Shown here piece after piece: positions 10,901-24,500 of a stretch of 64,000 bases of DNA. Each line of letters opens with the position of its first letter. Positions within the stretch are counted from its first letter, which is position 1. Origin of the DNA: Atrichornis clamosus (taxonomy: Eukaryota; Chordata; Aves; Passeriformes; Menuridae). Under the pieces are notes generated by a model. The model was not told where the DNA came from. It worked only from the letters and a program-made list of their open reading frames with translations, and did no database searches. Where the stretch lies: contig WBMZ01004650.1 of assembly GCA_013400975.1 (NCBI GenBank), positions 1-64,000 of the forward strand. The letters are read 5' to 3'. A program made the position numbers and the translations under genes.

Positions 10901-12413
10901 GACTATTTCGAATTGTTGCGGGTTTTGAAAAGAAATAATAATTTTTTGTGAAAAAATTTGCTTTCATGTGAGGAGCATTAAATTTGTAAACTGTGAACTT
11001 AACTGATACCAAACAATGCCTGACAAGTGCAAAACCATGAACAAAATGCAATCATTAAATACTCCTACAATATATCCAACTTAAATACTTGCAGCCCAGG
11101 TTTTTAAACTCCTCTAAATGCCAAAGGTACAGGTAGGAATTTTAAAAATCACTTAACAATTACATGCCTCATTCCGACGGGTCAAAAAGCCTGAACTTTC
11201 TGGCAATCTGCTAGATACCTGCATGTATCTTTAAGTTTTTAAGTGAACTTAAAAGCTGATGCATATACAGAAACAAGGATTCTCCACAAATTCAGCTGTT
11301 CCTAGACAAATAACACATTCATGCCATGCAAAGGAGTTTCTTAACTGGGCACTAATTTTCTGCTGTTTGACTTGTACAGAGGTCTGAACTGTCTCCTCCT
11401 GTTGTGTGAGAAAAAGATGATCAAGATCTAGAAATATCTGCTGGAGCAGGAGAAGGTGGGGAGCTGGTAGCCCATGCTGGCCTCCAGGGTTCTCAGTGCC
11501 AGACAATGTACAGCACAGCTGTATCACCATCTTGCTGCATGTATGGATGGTACATAGCATTGTCAAATTTTAATAATGGGCATTTAGCAAATGAGACAGT
11601 TGAGAGAATGACCTTCAAGTTAATTAAAGCTGTAAAATGGCTTCACATTTCTGGGATTAACCTTTTTAGATGGAAACATGTTCCAGAAAGGGATTAGATT
11701 ACAAATGAATGGTCCCTCAATTTAGAAACTAAGCAGCTGTAAAAAGTTACAATTTCGAGATATAATTAAACTGGTCAATTGTATAGTTTCTACATGCTGA
11801 CTTTTAAATTATACAAAAATATTGCAATGTTTTGAGTTATTTAAAGATCTGCTCAGTGTTACATGATTTATATTTCCCAATAGAAAACTGGTTATTAACA
11901 TTTACTTCAAAAATCCCACTTGTTTTGGGAATGGGTAATTTAAATGTAATGGACAGTATGATCACTTTAACTTTGCATTAAATTGCATCGACCTTCTCGC
12001 AAACATAAGCCTGTGATTTCCACATTTCACTCCCTCACTAGCAATGGAAATGTCTCAAGTTAGAATTATGTTTGTATTATATGTTAATCTACATTAAATA
12101 CAAGGTACATAAGAAAAAATTTTAGCATGTTTTTTTACAGGGCACCCAACTAAAATCTTTACAAAAGATAAGATAATTATTCATTCTTCAATGTAACAGA
12201 CACAGATGCCACTCTTATAAATGTACCCTTATGTTCACTCGCCAATAAAATAGTAAACAAATCAACTTTTTAAACTGGTTTTTATAAATTATTAAAGTAT
12301 TTTTACTGACACTCTCCAACAATATACAAAAATAATACTACAAGAGTACCGATCGGTCTGGCCTACCCCTCATTTCACAGAAAAGCAGAGGCTATGGAAG
12401 GATGTTCTTGTAA
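7905..12413 (-). other. RPRD1A: Probable long 3' UTR of RPRD1A
   Basis: From the RPRD1A stop codon down to the hexamer at 7931 the sequence is AT-rich, repeat-poor and free of meaningful open frames, which suits a long 3' UTR. Long RPRD1A 3' UTRs are, as I recall, normal in vertebrates. A Pumilio-type UGUAUAUA element occurs on the minus strand at 9849-9856. Other poly(A)-like hexamers occur inside, for example TTTATT (plus) at 10022, so shorter isoforms are possible. The extent is inferred, not demonstrated. Confidence 0.45.
7931..7936 (-). terminator. RPRD1A: Candidate distal RPRD1A poly(A) signal
   Basis: AATAAA on the minus strand, followed within 30-45 nt by a U/GU-rich stretch (TTATTGTTTATTGC). 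It is one of several possible hexamers; I chose it because the repeat-free sequence continues down to here. Confidence 0.4.
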
Positions 12414-12563
12414 TCAATCATCGCTGTAGATGTCTCCTGCAAATGGTAGGTGTACATGGCTGCCCGTGACATTGGGAAGTCGAGAGAGATCAGGCAGGTT
12501 CTGGATCCGTGACCTGAGTTCTTTCCGTACTTGGGACACTCTGGCTAACTTGCGTTTGTACTC
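12414..12563 (-). CDS. RPRD1A: RPRD1A coding exon 7 and stop
   Basis: Acceptor CTGCGTTACAG. Encodes 49 residues, EYKRKLARVSQVRKELRSRI through LPFAGDIYSDD, then TGA at 12416-12414. The last coding exon lies 27.3 kb from exon 6. Confidence 0.95.
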   Translation of the reverse strand, partial: EYKRKLARVSQVRKELRSRIQNLPDLSRLPNVTGSHVHLPFAGDIYSDD

Positions 12564-15500
12564 CTGTAACGCAGAAGAATTTTATGTGAGGTTCTTTTGC
12601 TAATACCATCCCTATTGCTTACTGCACTTAACGTTTTCCAAACTAAGTATTCTTCTGCAAGTTAGATAAACAGCCTTTAACAGGTGAGAACCCAGAGAAC
12701 TGGGTATTTTGGGGGCAGAGGTATCAGCTCTAGCATTTTCCCAGCAACTGACTTCGAAAACAAGCCATAGGATTATTTTGCTTTGAGTTCTAAGAACATA
12801 AATGCTAAACCAGGAAGACAATCCCAGTTAACACAACCACAGGCTTTTCTCCATTTAACTAGTAGAATGGGATTATTCTTAAAACTTAATTAAGCACAGT
12901 TGATACACATACTCTATCATCAATAACAGAGGACAGAAGGATAGATTTACTGATGTCAAAGAAGTTACTTTCATCTCATTCTGCTGAAATAATAAAAACC
13001 AAATACCCTCTAACCAGGCCTAATCAGCTCCACCAAGCCAACCAATTATATGTATTTTCTATTAACTTTTATAATAAAAACCGTATTTCCTTGGTACGTT
13101 CATGGACTTAACTCTGAGTTTTCAGAAACTTTTGGAATTGGGAACCCAGGATTTCACATTGTGTTGGAATAAAGGTCAAACACTCACAATTGATATATTT
13201 AATGATTATGAGAGCGCTTTTCACTTGAAACATTATATAAGACAAAGTTTAGCACTGTAAATCAGTGCACTAGAATATAATTAGTGTTCGCCAATTAAGA
13301 ACACAAGACATAATGGAGAAGAATACCAGCTTGTATAAAATGAAAACAGTTATTCCAAAATATAAGATTAAGGTATATTTCACAGGAATATTTAAATTTT
13401 AAATACTTGGAAACTTTAGAAAGCAGAAGAAACTAAGCACTAACAGGAAAAGCAGTGCTCCATGAAAAAATACTGCAATTCAGAACCCATCAAATGCAGA
13501 TGCTTTCTAGTGTGGCTGCAGGTTTTGCTGCAGCCTGGGAATGGCTGGAAACAATTACACATAGTTAACCTACAACTTGGATAATCAGCCCACGGATAAC
13601 CAAGATCTCATGATTATAATCACTCTTAAATAACAGTGGGGAAAAACTCTACATCATCCTGCAACAGTGCCAAATATAAACACTTCAAAGTTCCAGCAAG
13701 TATAAAAATACTGTGCAAATGTCTATAAAAGGTAACAAAATCCTGCTGTTTATTTACAAGGTCTAAACATAATTTTAAACATGTTACAATATTGTTAATA
13801 GCATGAAGTAATAAGGAAGAACAATGAAAAGATCTTACAGCAGTAGGACCCAATACAGTAGTAAAAAATATTAGATACCTGGGACATGATCAAGGTTATT
13901 GGACAAAGTCCAAAACACATTAAAAAGGAAGTTCACAACTATTAGCAGCAGCATGACCTTCTTACCAAGGGCAGTAACAGAACCACGAGAGATCTTATAT
14001 TCTTAATGAGAAGGTAATGGTTAGCTAAAAAAAAAAAATCAAATCTTTACATAGATGAAAGAAAAAAAATGTCCCTGAATTAGGATCATCAATCCCTTGG
14101 TATCATTTCTATTTCAAAATCAAATATTACATGCAGTTCAGATTCTTATGAGACACTAAACACAGTGAAAATACTACAGATGCGCAGTCAGTGGAACTGA
14201 AAACACTTGATAACAGTACACAGGGTAAAGCAGTATTCCTCTTAGGATACAGATGACCAAAGGTGTCTTACAACTGCGAGTCCCTTGGTCCTATGAAAAC
14301 CATCACTTGCTCACACTTGCCCAAAATGTTCTCTCTGGTGGAAATGACTTGAGGACATGGCTGTGGAAATGAAGATCTGTGTCCTGATACTGTATCCCTA
14401 CAGTAATGCCCGAAGGCCACAAATACATTATTGTTTCATATCTAATATTACAGCAGCATTCAGAGGTCTCAGTGAGCTGGTTCTATGCAAGACATGTAGT
14501 CTTTTGCCAGCACATAAAAAGTCAGTAACAGGCATTCTCACTATGCATTTTAGTCCAGGTTGGAGAGACTGCTGACTATTATTTTAAGGAGTAGATTTTA
14601 ATGTCAGAGGAAAAGACAAGTTTCAGGTTTAATTGTTTATTAAAACAACCAATTTGGCACTATACAGAATACTAGCCAATCAGAATCCTTATTTTCAGAA
14701 GCAGGATGGCTGGAGATTGATCAATGAGGGCTTTGAGGAAGTCAGGAGACCTGACCTCCATTGTGAAAGACATACTGGTGTACAGAAGAGGATGAGCAGA
14801 ACTGTAAGCAGAATCAATACACTCAAAAGGCCTAAAATTCATAAAAGATATTGAATATAAAATCTCTCCTGCAGTTAATTCTCGTAAAGAGCTGAATCCT
14901 GTCCAAATTTGTTCTCTGTCAGTGAGGAATGTAAAGAAACAAATCAGTATCCTTTCATAAGCTCGAAGCCCGAAGCCAGGCAAATACACACAGTTACTTA
15001 GCGACAGACTTAGCAGCTATATTCTCGCTAGACTTTACTCCAAAACCAGAAATGTGCCTTACATTAGACTGTCAGTTGCTTGACTCCCTTAAAATTCCCT
15101 TTAGCTGATAATAAATCATTTCCATAACACCACTGTATTTCTGACATCCAGCATTTTCAATATAAATTCTGCCTGGGACTTGTTGCCTAGTGACTATCAG
15201 CTTGATCAATACTACTAACAGTAGGTTCCTTTTTCTCACTAAGGAAAATGTTCTTATAAATTCTGTCTCCCACATAAAACAGTCATCTTCCTCTCACCAG
15301 CACCTCTGGCATAATGCACACTCTTGGGAGTCAAAACTTGTTCCTTATGCCTTCTCAGAAATACAGAACACTCAGAAAGTTTGATCAAAGTTTTTACTGT
15401 AAAACTAGGGTAAATTAAAAAAAATGTAAGGTTTTATAGTTGATTGTATTAATGATGCAGCATAAGGTACAGAAAGCAATTTTAATCCAGCTTTGGTAAT

Positions 15501-18500
15501 CCAAAGCATATGTGAGTTCTGAAACTGCAGGTTAGATATTCATGGCAATCCTCCCCCACAAGTAGAAAAATTATTCATCTTCTCCAGAGCACCTCATTTC
15601 CCATGACACTCCTGAAACCATTCTAGAAATCACGGGAAATGTTCAGTTTTTATGACTGCTGAGCTAGTTCAAAAGAGGGTTGATTTTCAAGTACAGTGAC
15701 TCAGCAGTTTTGAGGTATTTTCAAGGCAGCTGCTGTTCACAGTTTGATTCTATTTAAAATCACTAGTATCTTCTGAGAGGGTTTGCTTATATATTTTTAA
15801 GGCTGTTATTATAGTCCTGGCATTACCTAAGTAGTCCTGGACTGTTGTAATACAAGTATCAAATACTCATTATCAACAACACTGATTGTATGTACAGCCT
15901 TTACTATGTTATTGTATTAGCACGCACATGTACCTACAACCTTTTTCCTCACGTATATGTTGAGAGTGTGACTTAATGAAAGCAGAGGAGTGGGAACTGG
16001 GGTATCTAGGTGTTATTTCTGATATTGTTGCTGCATTAGAAATGTGGGCATTATACAACCAAGTAACAATTTAATCATATTTTTGACACTTTTAACTGTG
16101 GAAATCCTCATGGAGAATTTCAATTTCATTTTCATTATGCAGATTTTCAGATATACTTCAAATTACTCCTGTGTAAATGAGGCAAGATTTGAGCTATTTA
16201 CTTCAGAGAATCAAGGACAGGCAGAAGTATGATGCTTTCTTTTGCTACACTGAGCATAATGTGCATTCCTTCCTACCTATGGAGAACCTTATTCTTGGGA
16301 TATATGGGCAACCTGATGTATGGAATTGAAGTCTCTTCAATTTCTCCAGTGGCTTAAGATAAGACTACTTTCAATTAATAATTTTTTGTACTTCCAGTCA
16401 TAAAAGCAAGTTTACAACATAATTAGAAGGACTTATTTTGCTCATTAGAATCCCACTGATTACTACAGTTTCCATTATTTGACAGTGTAGATGGATATTT
16501 TGTGAAAGCAATGCTAACAATATATGGATTCAGCACCTAGATTAACAGCAATTCTCTATCAAATTAGTACCAGGCAAAAAAGCCAAATAGTTTTTGATTA
16601 GGCACTACAGACATCATACATAACAAAAATGTGGGCAGGCCAAACAGGCTGTACTGCAAATAGTATTTTCTCTTCCAACTAAAACAGATCTTTTATATAG
16701 AGTTTCTGCAATAGGAAGGTGGTACAGATAAACAACTTGAAACTTCATGGATATGCTTTCCTTTTATAACATTGACATGACTTTGAACCTTCATCTGATC
16801 ACTGAGGCTATGGCACGCATCAAAACACTGTGTGGTATAAAATGTATAGCAAAGAAAGAATAAAAGGTTTTCAGGAAAGACCAATATTTAATCTGCACCC
16901 TTGTTTCCTACAGAAGGGTAAAGTGGAAATCAATACTTTAATACAGAAAAACAAAACCGAAAAGGCTTAAAAGGCTTTTAAGGTGTTAAGGGCAAGCGTG
17001 TACATCAGCATCTATGGCCTGTAGGTACACTGTATTTAAAGCAGAGATCTCTTGACTTCCTAGGTCTGTTCCAACCTTCCAGTTCCAGGTGCAGATGTCA
17101 GAGCTGCATCACAGAGTAAAGGCTTCTCATGTGCTGTGTCAAACAGTGCAGAAACCTCTAGAAATCTTCAAAGGTTCAGATGAAAGCAAATGTCATGTGA
17201 TAACCTGATAGCTAGATTTTGAAGTTCGGAATCAAAGTATTGGTTTATAGACTCCACCTTGTTAAAATCACATGCCTCACACGGTCTTGGTTTTTTTTTT
17301 CAAGAAGACTGACAGCTAGATTTAAAAGAGTCAGATAAACTTCACTATCACCCTGGAAGACAGATGAGCAGTTAAATTTTGTGCTGCCTTTAAAAATTTG
17401 GCATGGCTCATGTTCGTGAGCAGTATGATTAAAAGCTCAATCTATTTACCAATGTTAAAGATACACAAAACCCTGAAATAACTTTCTTTTAAGAGACTGA
17501 ACCCACAACCATAAGCTTCACACATAAGGTTGAAGAACCAAGGACAGTCATGACAAACGTAAGAAAGGACTGACTTGGCTAACCTTCCATTGTACATCTT
17601 CTACTTCCTAGAAAACAGATTTCTGGAAGAAAGCTTCAACTTTTCGGTATGTTAGTATCTAACTGTTTTCCATTTGGTCTTGCCACGTTTTGAAGCAATG
17701 AGCACCTACCTAGTGACTGTTTTGTTTATTCCTTTTTGTTCTTAGCACTGCCCCACACATTACTTACTGTGCACATTATTCTGTGTGCAGATTTACTAAT
17801 ATTCTCAGAGGTTTTCTAATGGCAAGCTTCACCATTACAGAACAAAATTTATTCTTCAGAAACCTTCTTTGAGCTGACATATCAAAATGAAATGCATCCT
17901 CTAATTCTGGGTATCTCATTTTTCGTAATACTTAAAATTTCCAAGAACTTAACACTTCAAAGCAAATGTTCTAAATTAAGTTAAAAGTATTAGAGACACC
18001 TCAGCTTGTCTGCAAATGAAGCAACAGGAAGCAATGAACTCAGAATTTACCCACAAACTAGTGGCTAAGTTAGTGACCATCTGGGGAAAGCTTGATTACA
18101 TGACTGCCTACCATCAACTGTTATGCTGTGGTATAGACTGGAATACACTGCATATCTTCAAATCACGAATTCCTGACTGGAGCAGTAGCAAATAGGAACA
18201 AAGCATTTTATCCGGACATTTTCCCATATGAGGGGTGATTACTGGAAATGCAAAGTCCTTCACAGTAGCCACAAAATATCCTTCACATTCCTTGAAAATC
18301 TAATTTCTTTGTCCAGCTCCTTTCAGCCTTAAACTGCATCTCAAATCTCATTCACTGCAGTCTTGACTCCTGGTCTCCCTCTGCATTCCTGGAACACAGT
18401 TCCTAGAGCCAACCTTTGTCTGGCAAGGATGTTTAATGCCTCTGAGACTTCTATCACAGATGTATTCAGATGCAATACAAACACTTGCAACCGGTTTTTG

Positions 18501-21500
18501 CCTACCTCTTCCCATTTCTGTCTTTTCTGATTCCACATCTAAATTTCTCCCTCTCCAGTCCTGGTCTGCATTTATCATTCTGTTTATACTTTTGGTTCTT
18601 GTTACACCTGTTTCTCCCCAGTCCTATACCTGGCCTGCCCCTATTCTCCACCTATATAATATCTTCACCAGATCTAATACCTTATACCAGTTTTTGCTCC
18701 CATTCTCTTAGTCCAAATGAATTCCAGTTCCTCTCTTTTCAGTCCCACAGGATGTTACACCTTTCTGGCTGGTCACTGCCTTCTCAGCCAGCTGACCTAT
18801 TCCATTCTTTACTGTAATGTCTAGTCCTGGATTCCTTCTTCATCTCCACAGCCTCTGGTGCCAAGTTCCATATGAACTCATCCAGGTTTTGTATTCAAAC
18901 CTATCAGCTCCCACCTCCCCATTACTTACACTCATGGGAGCCATGGACAACTCACCCATGGAAGAAGTTCTTTGCTCTCACATCATAGAGACCAAGTGGC
19001 CAAGCAGCCCACAGTCAGCCTAGAGAACAACTGCACACAGTTGCAATTGCGGGAGGCTTCTTTAGCCCAAGCTGGAAAACTCTCTGGCAGAGATGATCTC
19101 ATAGAAGTTAGCAATTGTTTAAGTAATCTCTGATGAGTATGTTAAAAGTAGGATTTTTCCAAAGGCTTGCAATTCCATTAAATTCAGGTTGATTTTCATT
19201 AGTATATCAAAATGCAGGTCCCCTCAGAAAGAAGTATTTCCCCATTTCATAAGAATCTTAGAACATAAATTAATCTCAAAGAAAAGGGAATTTTAAAAGA
19301 TTTTTAAAATTATAAACTAGTCCATAGCCTTATTGTTGAAGACTGTGTTGTCAAAAAGTTGCTCAATGTTTGTGAAAGTATAAGAAATGAAAAGAAAACA
19401 GGACTTGCAAGCCTTCAGGGAGGTGGTGGAGTCACTGTCCCCGGAGGCATTCAAGAGGCACCTGGATCTGGTACTGGGTGATGTGGTTTGGGGGTTCCAG
19501 GCATAGTGCTGGGTGGACAGTTGGACTGGATGATGTTGAAGATCTCTTCCAACCTTGGTGATTCCATGATGAACTTTAATTAGTAGGAATTACATAAGTA
19601 AGCTAGGCTTACTTAGTTTATATTTATCTCCATTCAATCATAAAAGGTCCAGGGTGATGAATATTAATTTGTAAAATAAACTACTATATAAAGACATATA
19701 TAAATTATTTAATTAGACAATCTCTATGGAACTATAATTTAATTTAAAGCATTCCAGGATGGCAGATATGCGCAGGACCTCAAATGCAAGATGCCCGCTT
19801 GAGGTTAAACTTGGTCTCCTTGTGTTTTGTTATCTGATACAGCATTTTTATCTGATTTACAATTTAGCCAGTATCATAAACTCAAAGCTACACACTTCCA
19901 AGAGATGCTTAAATTAAACTGAATTCTTAAGTTTCCAACATTAGCTGACAGAATGAAGCTTTGGAGAATTTCTGATAGCAAGTCATCAAGTACTTCAGAA
20001 TAATTCTGAGTAATTTTGCTCAAATACTCAAGTTGCTACTCTATACAGACATACAAGGGATAAAACAGAACAGTTTTGAAAATTAGAAAATAAAAAAAAT
20101 TAAATGGCTGGAGGACTACGGATAGCTTCCTGAAGTTTAACCTATTCATGAATGATCTAAAGGAAATCCAAATTAAAGGATATTGGTGTTTAATTTTACA
20201 GGAATCTATGAATGAAAAATTTTGATGGTCTATTAGAAAAGCGTGCCTTTAGCAATGCCCTTAAGAGCAGCTGTGTAAAGTCTTCAGGCTCAAATATTTA
20301 CTCTACCTAACAGCTGAACTGTAAAAATTGTGTGTGTCAGATGCACATTCCTCATTGCATTCACCCCTTGGCTGTAGGTCATTACAACAGTCTCAGTTTC
20401 CACTTCAGATTTCACACGTTCAACTCATCCTTCTCAATCTAATGCTGTAAGTGTTGAACCACAAAAATATGGACTGTCAAGTTCATTATTTAGCAGACAC
20501 AAATGGAAATCTTAAAGTATGAAACTGATGTAAAGCCAAGACTACATGTACTTATTTTGAAGATGAAGTAAATCTGAGAATGGAAGTTAAAACTGAAGGT
20601 CACTAGGTAGGGATTTATCTATTGCTGAACAGGTTGCAACTGTCTCAGATCCTTTTCTTTTGTCAAAGACAGATCTACATGAAGTAGAAGCATAAAACCT
20701 GTTTTTATTGTAGCAAGGCTAAGCACTAGGAGCAGAGAACTTAAAGTAGGGTAATGTATATAGCTGTTGCAACTGCAGTATAGAATCTCTCAGTGTTAAC
20801 CTGTGAGAAAGAAAATGAGAACTGTTTGATGCAAAGTGCTCTATTGACTTGAGATTGGGCATTAGCTATATTTAGGGTGAAATAAATAAAGGCAATGCAG
20901 ATTCAGGACCTCCAACTTTTGCTACAGGCAAGCCCAGACTTGACCCTGTTCATTTAAATAATCTATCAGTGTAGGTCTATCTGAGCAAAACTGGTCTTGG
21001 ACATTTTGAAGAAGCACTTCCATGCACCTTTTCTTTAAACTATTCATGTCTGTCTTTTGTTTTCCAAGTTCATAAATTATTCCTATTCAACCTAAAGAAA
21101 AAGCTGTGAAAGACAGCCACCTTACAATTCCAGAACAGTCTTAACTGAAGAGCATGTGGTTTTAAAAGATTTTTAAAGAAAATCTTTAAAGAAACAGTCC
21201 TCAAAAGAAGTCAAGAAATGCCATGGGCCATCCAATATGTGTACGCTCTAATAAATTTTATCAGCTAGACAGTTTCATATTACACTTGTCAACTCATTCT
21301 CACAGTTTCATTAGGTAGGTTGAAACATCCATTTTAGAGACATGGATTCTCAAGGAGAGCATTAAGTTACAGTTCCAAGATAAGCACTCACAAACCTGAT
21401 TTGCTTAATGGCAGATAAAAATGCTCAGTATAAATTGATAACCGAAACCATAGTTTACAAGACTAATGAGAATAATTGTGTAAGACAAATTGTTGAGATA

Positions 21501-24500
21501 CTGTGTGGAAACTTTTTGGTTTGTCTTTCATTTCATGTGAAACAGATACTCCAAATGCAGTGTTCAGCAATGGGGACAGGAGCTTAGGAAAGGTAAAACT
21601 GGAAAGGAGAACTACACAGCAGCAGTAGATATTCTGATTTACTTGCCATGGGAATATCTCCAATGAAAATTCTACTGTGCATGCAGCAAGCAACCAACCA
21701 CACCCCTTCCACAACCAACAAGAATCAGAATCTAAATTTTCCAACAATGCACATAGATGCAAGTTCTACCATTTAAAAAATGACAGAAAAAGTGCTTACC
21801 CTCAAGCTTTAGTACTAAAATATTAGACAAGAAAAATCTGCCTTAGCAAAACAACACCAATAGAGAGTACAGAGCAATTATAAGAAAAAGTCACAATGAG
21901 GAAGCTCCTTATCAGGCAGCAAACTGAGCAACTCACATGTTTTTTACATTATTTACCCAATTACAAATTGCTCATAAAACTGGTTTTATTTTATAATAAA
22001 AGGTGTAAAAAGAGGTTGTCAGGGAAGAAATTATGAGCAACCAAAGAAGTCTAGAGAGAAAGCAGAACAAGTAAACAGCATTAAAAAGAATAAGGGAAGA
22101 CATTTACAGCGTTTTTCCTGAACTCTTCTTTCCCATTATGAACTATTTTGCTCCCAAAAGCCTACAGATTGCAATAACCCCACTAATGCACATCTTTCTG
22201 TGATCTACTGGTAAAACAAGTATCAGAGGATAGCAATCACAGAATCACAGAACATGCTGAGTTGGAAGAGACCCACAAGGATCATCAAGTCCAGCTCCCG
22301 GCCCTGCACAAGACCAATCCCCAAGAGTCACATCATGTGCTTGAAAGCATTGTCCAAAAGCTACTTGAACTCTGTCAGGCTTGCTGCTGTAACATCATTT
22401 CAATCTAAAATGTCTTAGCTTTTTAAAGCATCTTTCATCCATTCAAGACATCTGTAGTTCACTAAAAAGGTATTTTAAATCATTATCCTGGTTTATATAG
22501 AAGCTCTAGGATTGTCTGCAGGGTTTTCCATTTTGCATGTCTGTATCCCTATCCAGCTGCGGATGAAGTGGCCTTGGAAGGACAGGTCATGAGGCAAACA
22601 TAGTTAAATGTTGTTACAGTAATTTACTATTAAGATATTTGCAAACAAAATCATGACTTGTTACTGGGGGGGGGAGCAAATAATGTAAAAAATTCCTTCA
22701 TTCTTTGTGTTTCCACAGTGTTGAAAAAAATAGAATTATACAAAGTAGTAAATCAATTAAATTCCCCTTTTTGCCATGTGCTTCTTACATGTCAGAATGC
22801 AAGTTACTTGGGTGTATTTTCACCAATACATTGCCCTGGGTTTCTTGTATTACAGACACTCCAGTCTTCTCTGTTATTCACACTAAATCTGTTCTCACAA
22901 ACTCTATACTGCCTTAAATTTGTACCAAAGGTTCCAGAGAAAATCTCAGGCTCTACTTCCATTGTACAGGCTAAATTCTTTTAAAAAGTTGTTCCTCCTT
23001 ACAATGACTCAGAAAAGAAGGGATGTACATGGATTTTAGCAGATTTGATGTCCAAATTGCAAAATAATGACGTGTCTCATTTCACTGGTGAGCTGCTTCA
23101 AATTCCCTGAGAAAACAAGACCTGAAATAGCAATGGAAATTGCACCCTCGCTGCAGAAAAGGGCTTACCATGGTGGCAAACTGAACTGAATACAAATCCA
23201 GTATATACAACCAGTAGAGCAATTTAAGCACTTTTTCATTGTCTATGCCTACTTTATCAATAAACATTTAAGGCTGGTCTGTCCATAAGCTCATGCTTGC
23301 AGATCTCTTGTAAATGTGAAGTTTGAAAGAAAAATAAAAATAAAGCACACCCAGCATCTGATGACTGGGACTTCCATCAGGGGAAACAAAACAGGCAGGT
23401 CTGAACCTGCCGCTGAAGTTCGGGCAAGAGCTGGACTGACTGGCTGGCACAGCAAAACCCACCTGCCAGGACATGTTTTAAGATTTCTGGTGTGCTGGAC
23501 ATGATCTGTGGCAGGCTACAATAAGTGTTTATGAAGAACTACATAAATGCCCTCTGGGTATATGCTTTTGGCCTGTCATGAAGTAGAGGGATCAAGTATT
23601 AGGCCTGGGTGGGCTATTTTTCTGTCACTCTGCAGTGCAATGTCATGCAAAAGGGCAACATTTCCCCCATGTAAGGCAGGAAACATATGACAATGAACAG
23701 CACTAAATCCAAGATATGCTTACGGTAAATTATTTATGGTTTAGCATGATTTATAATAAAATATAAAGACTTGCACCCAACCTTAAGATACCATCTTAAA
23801 GAGTAACCGTACAAGTTACCATGCAGTCCATTTTTTAAATTTAAAAAAAAATTTTTTTTAAAGGGCTTGCCTTGTAAAGTAAAAGGTAGTTTCTCTACTG
23901 ACACCCTGCAAATTCAAGCTAGCCAGGCACCACAACCTGAAGGGCTGAGCAGCCCAAAAGAGACCCTCAGTGAATCCCAGCCAGCTCTAGCAGGCCTTTG
24001 ACAGTGCAATGGCAAAGCAAAAAGAGACTGCTGAGAGGGCAAGTACCCACTTATGGTGCAGAGAGGACACATCTGTTCCCCCTTTCACAGCTGAAAAGAA
24101 CAAGACCATGTTTTTGCCACAGTTCAAGGGGAGTGACTTGCTTGTAGCTACTTTATCAAGAGTCAAGACAAGAGGACCAAATAAAACCAGCAAAAAACCC
24201 CTCTCCACAGTCATTCATGTGTAGGTGGAAAGTTGCAAATGCGTAGGGTGTATTTCATGATGTTTCCAAATCAACTGAAGTTTGGAGGAGAAAGTTCATG
24301 GGTCAACATGGCAAAAGCCGTGTGACATTACATAAAAAGCATGCTAGGTAGCCCAATGTTGGCAGAAAAAGCATTGTTAACCACACAGGTGCCATGAAAA
24401 AGTGAGCAACATGCTTTAATAAGTCTGTATGCAGCAGCTTAAGAGAAACCTTTTCTGCCATTAACATTTTGGGTGACATGTAGAACATGTCTCCTGCAGA

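Noticed and set aside
18436..19023. Cluster of three plus-strand frames (68-115 codons) as a possible nested gene
   Set aside because: The frames reflect a pyrimidine-rich block and have no family match or splice logic.
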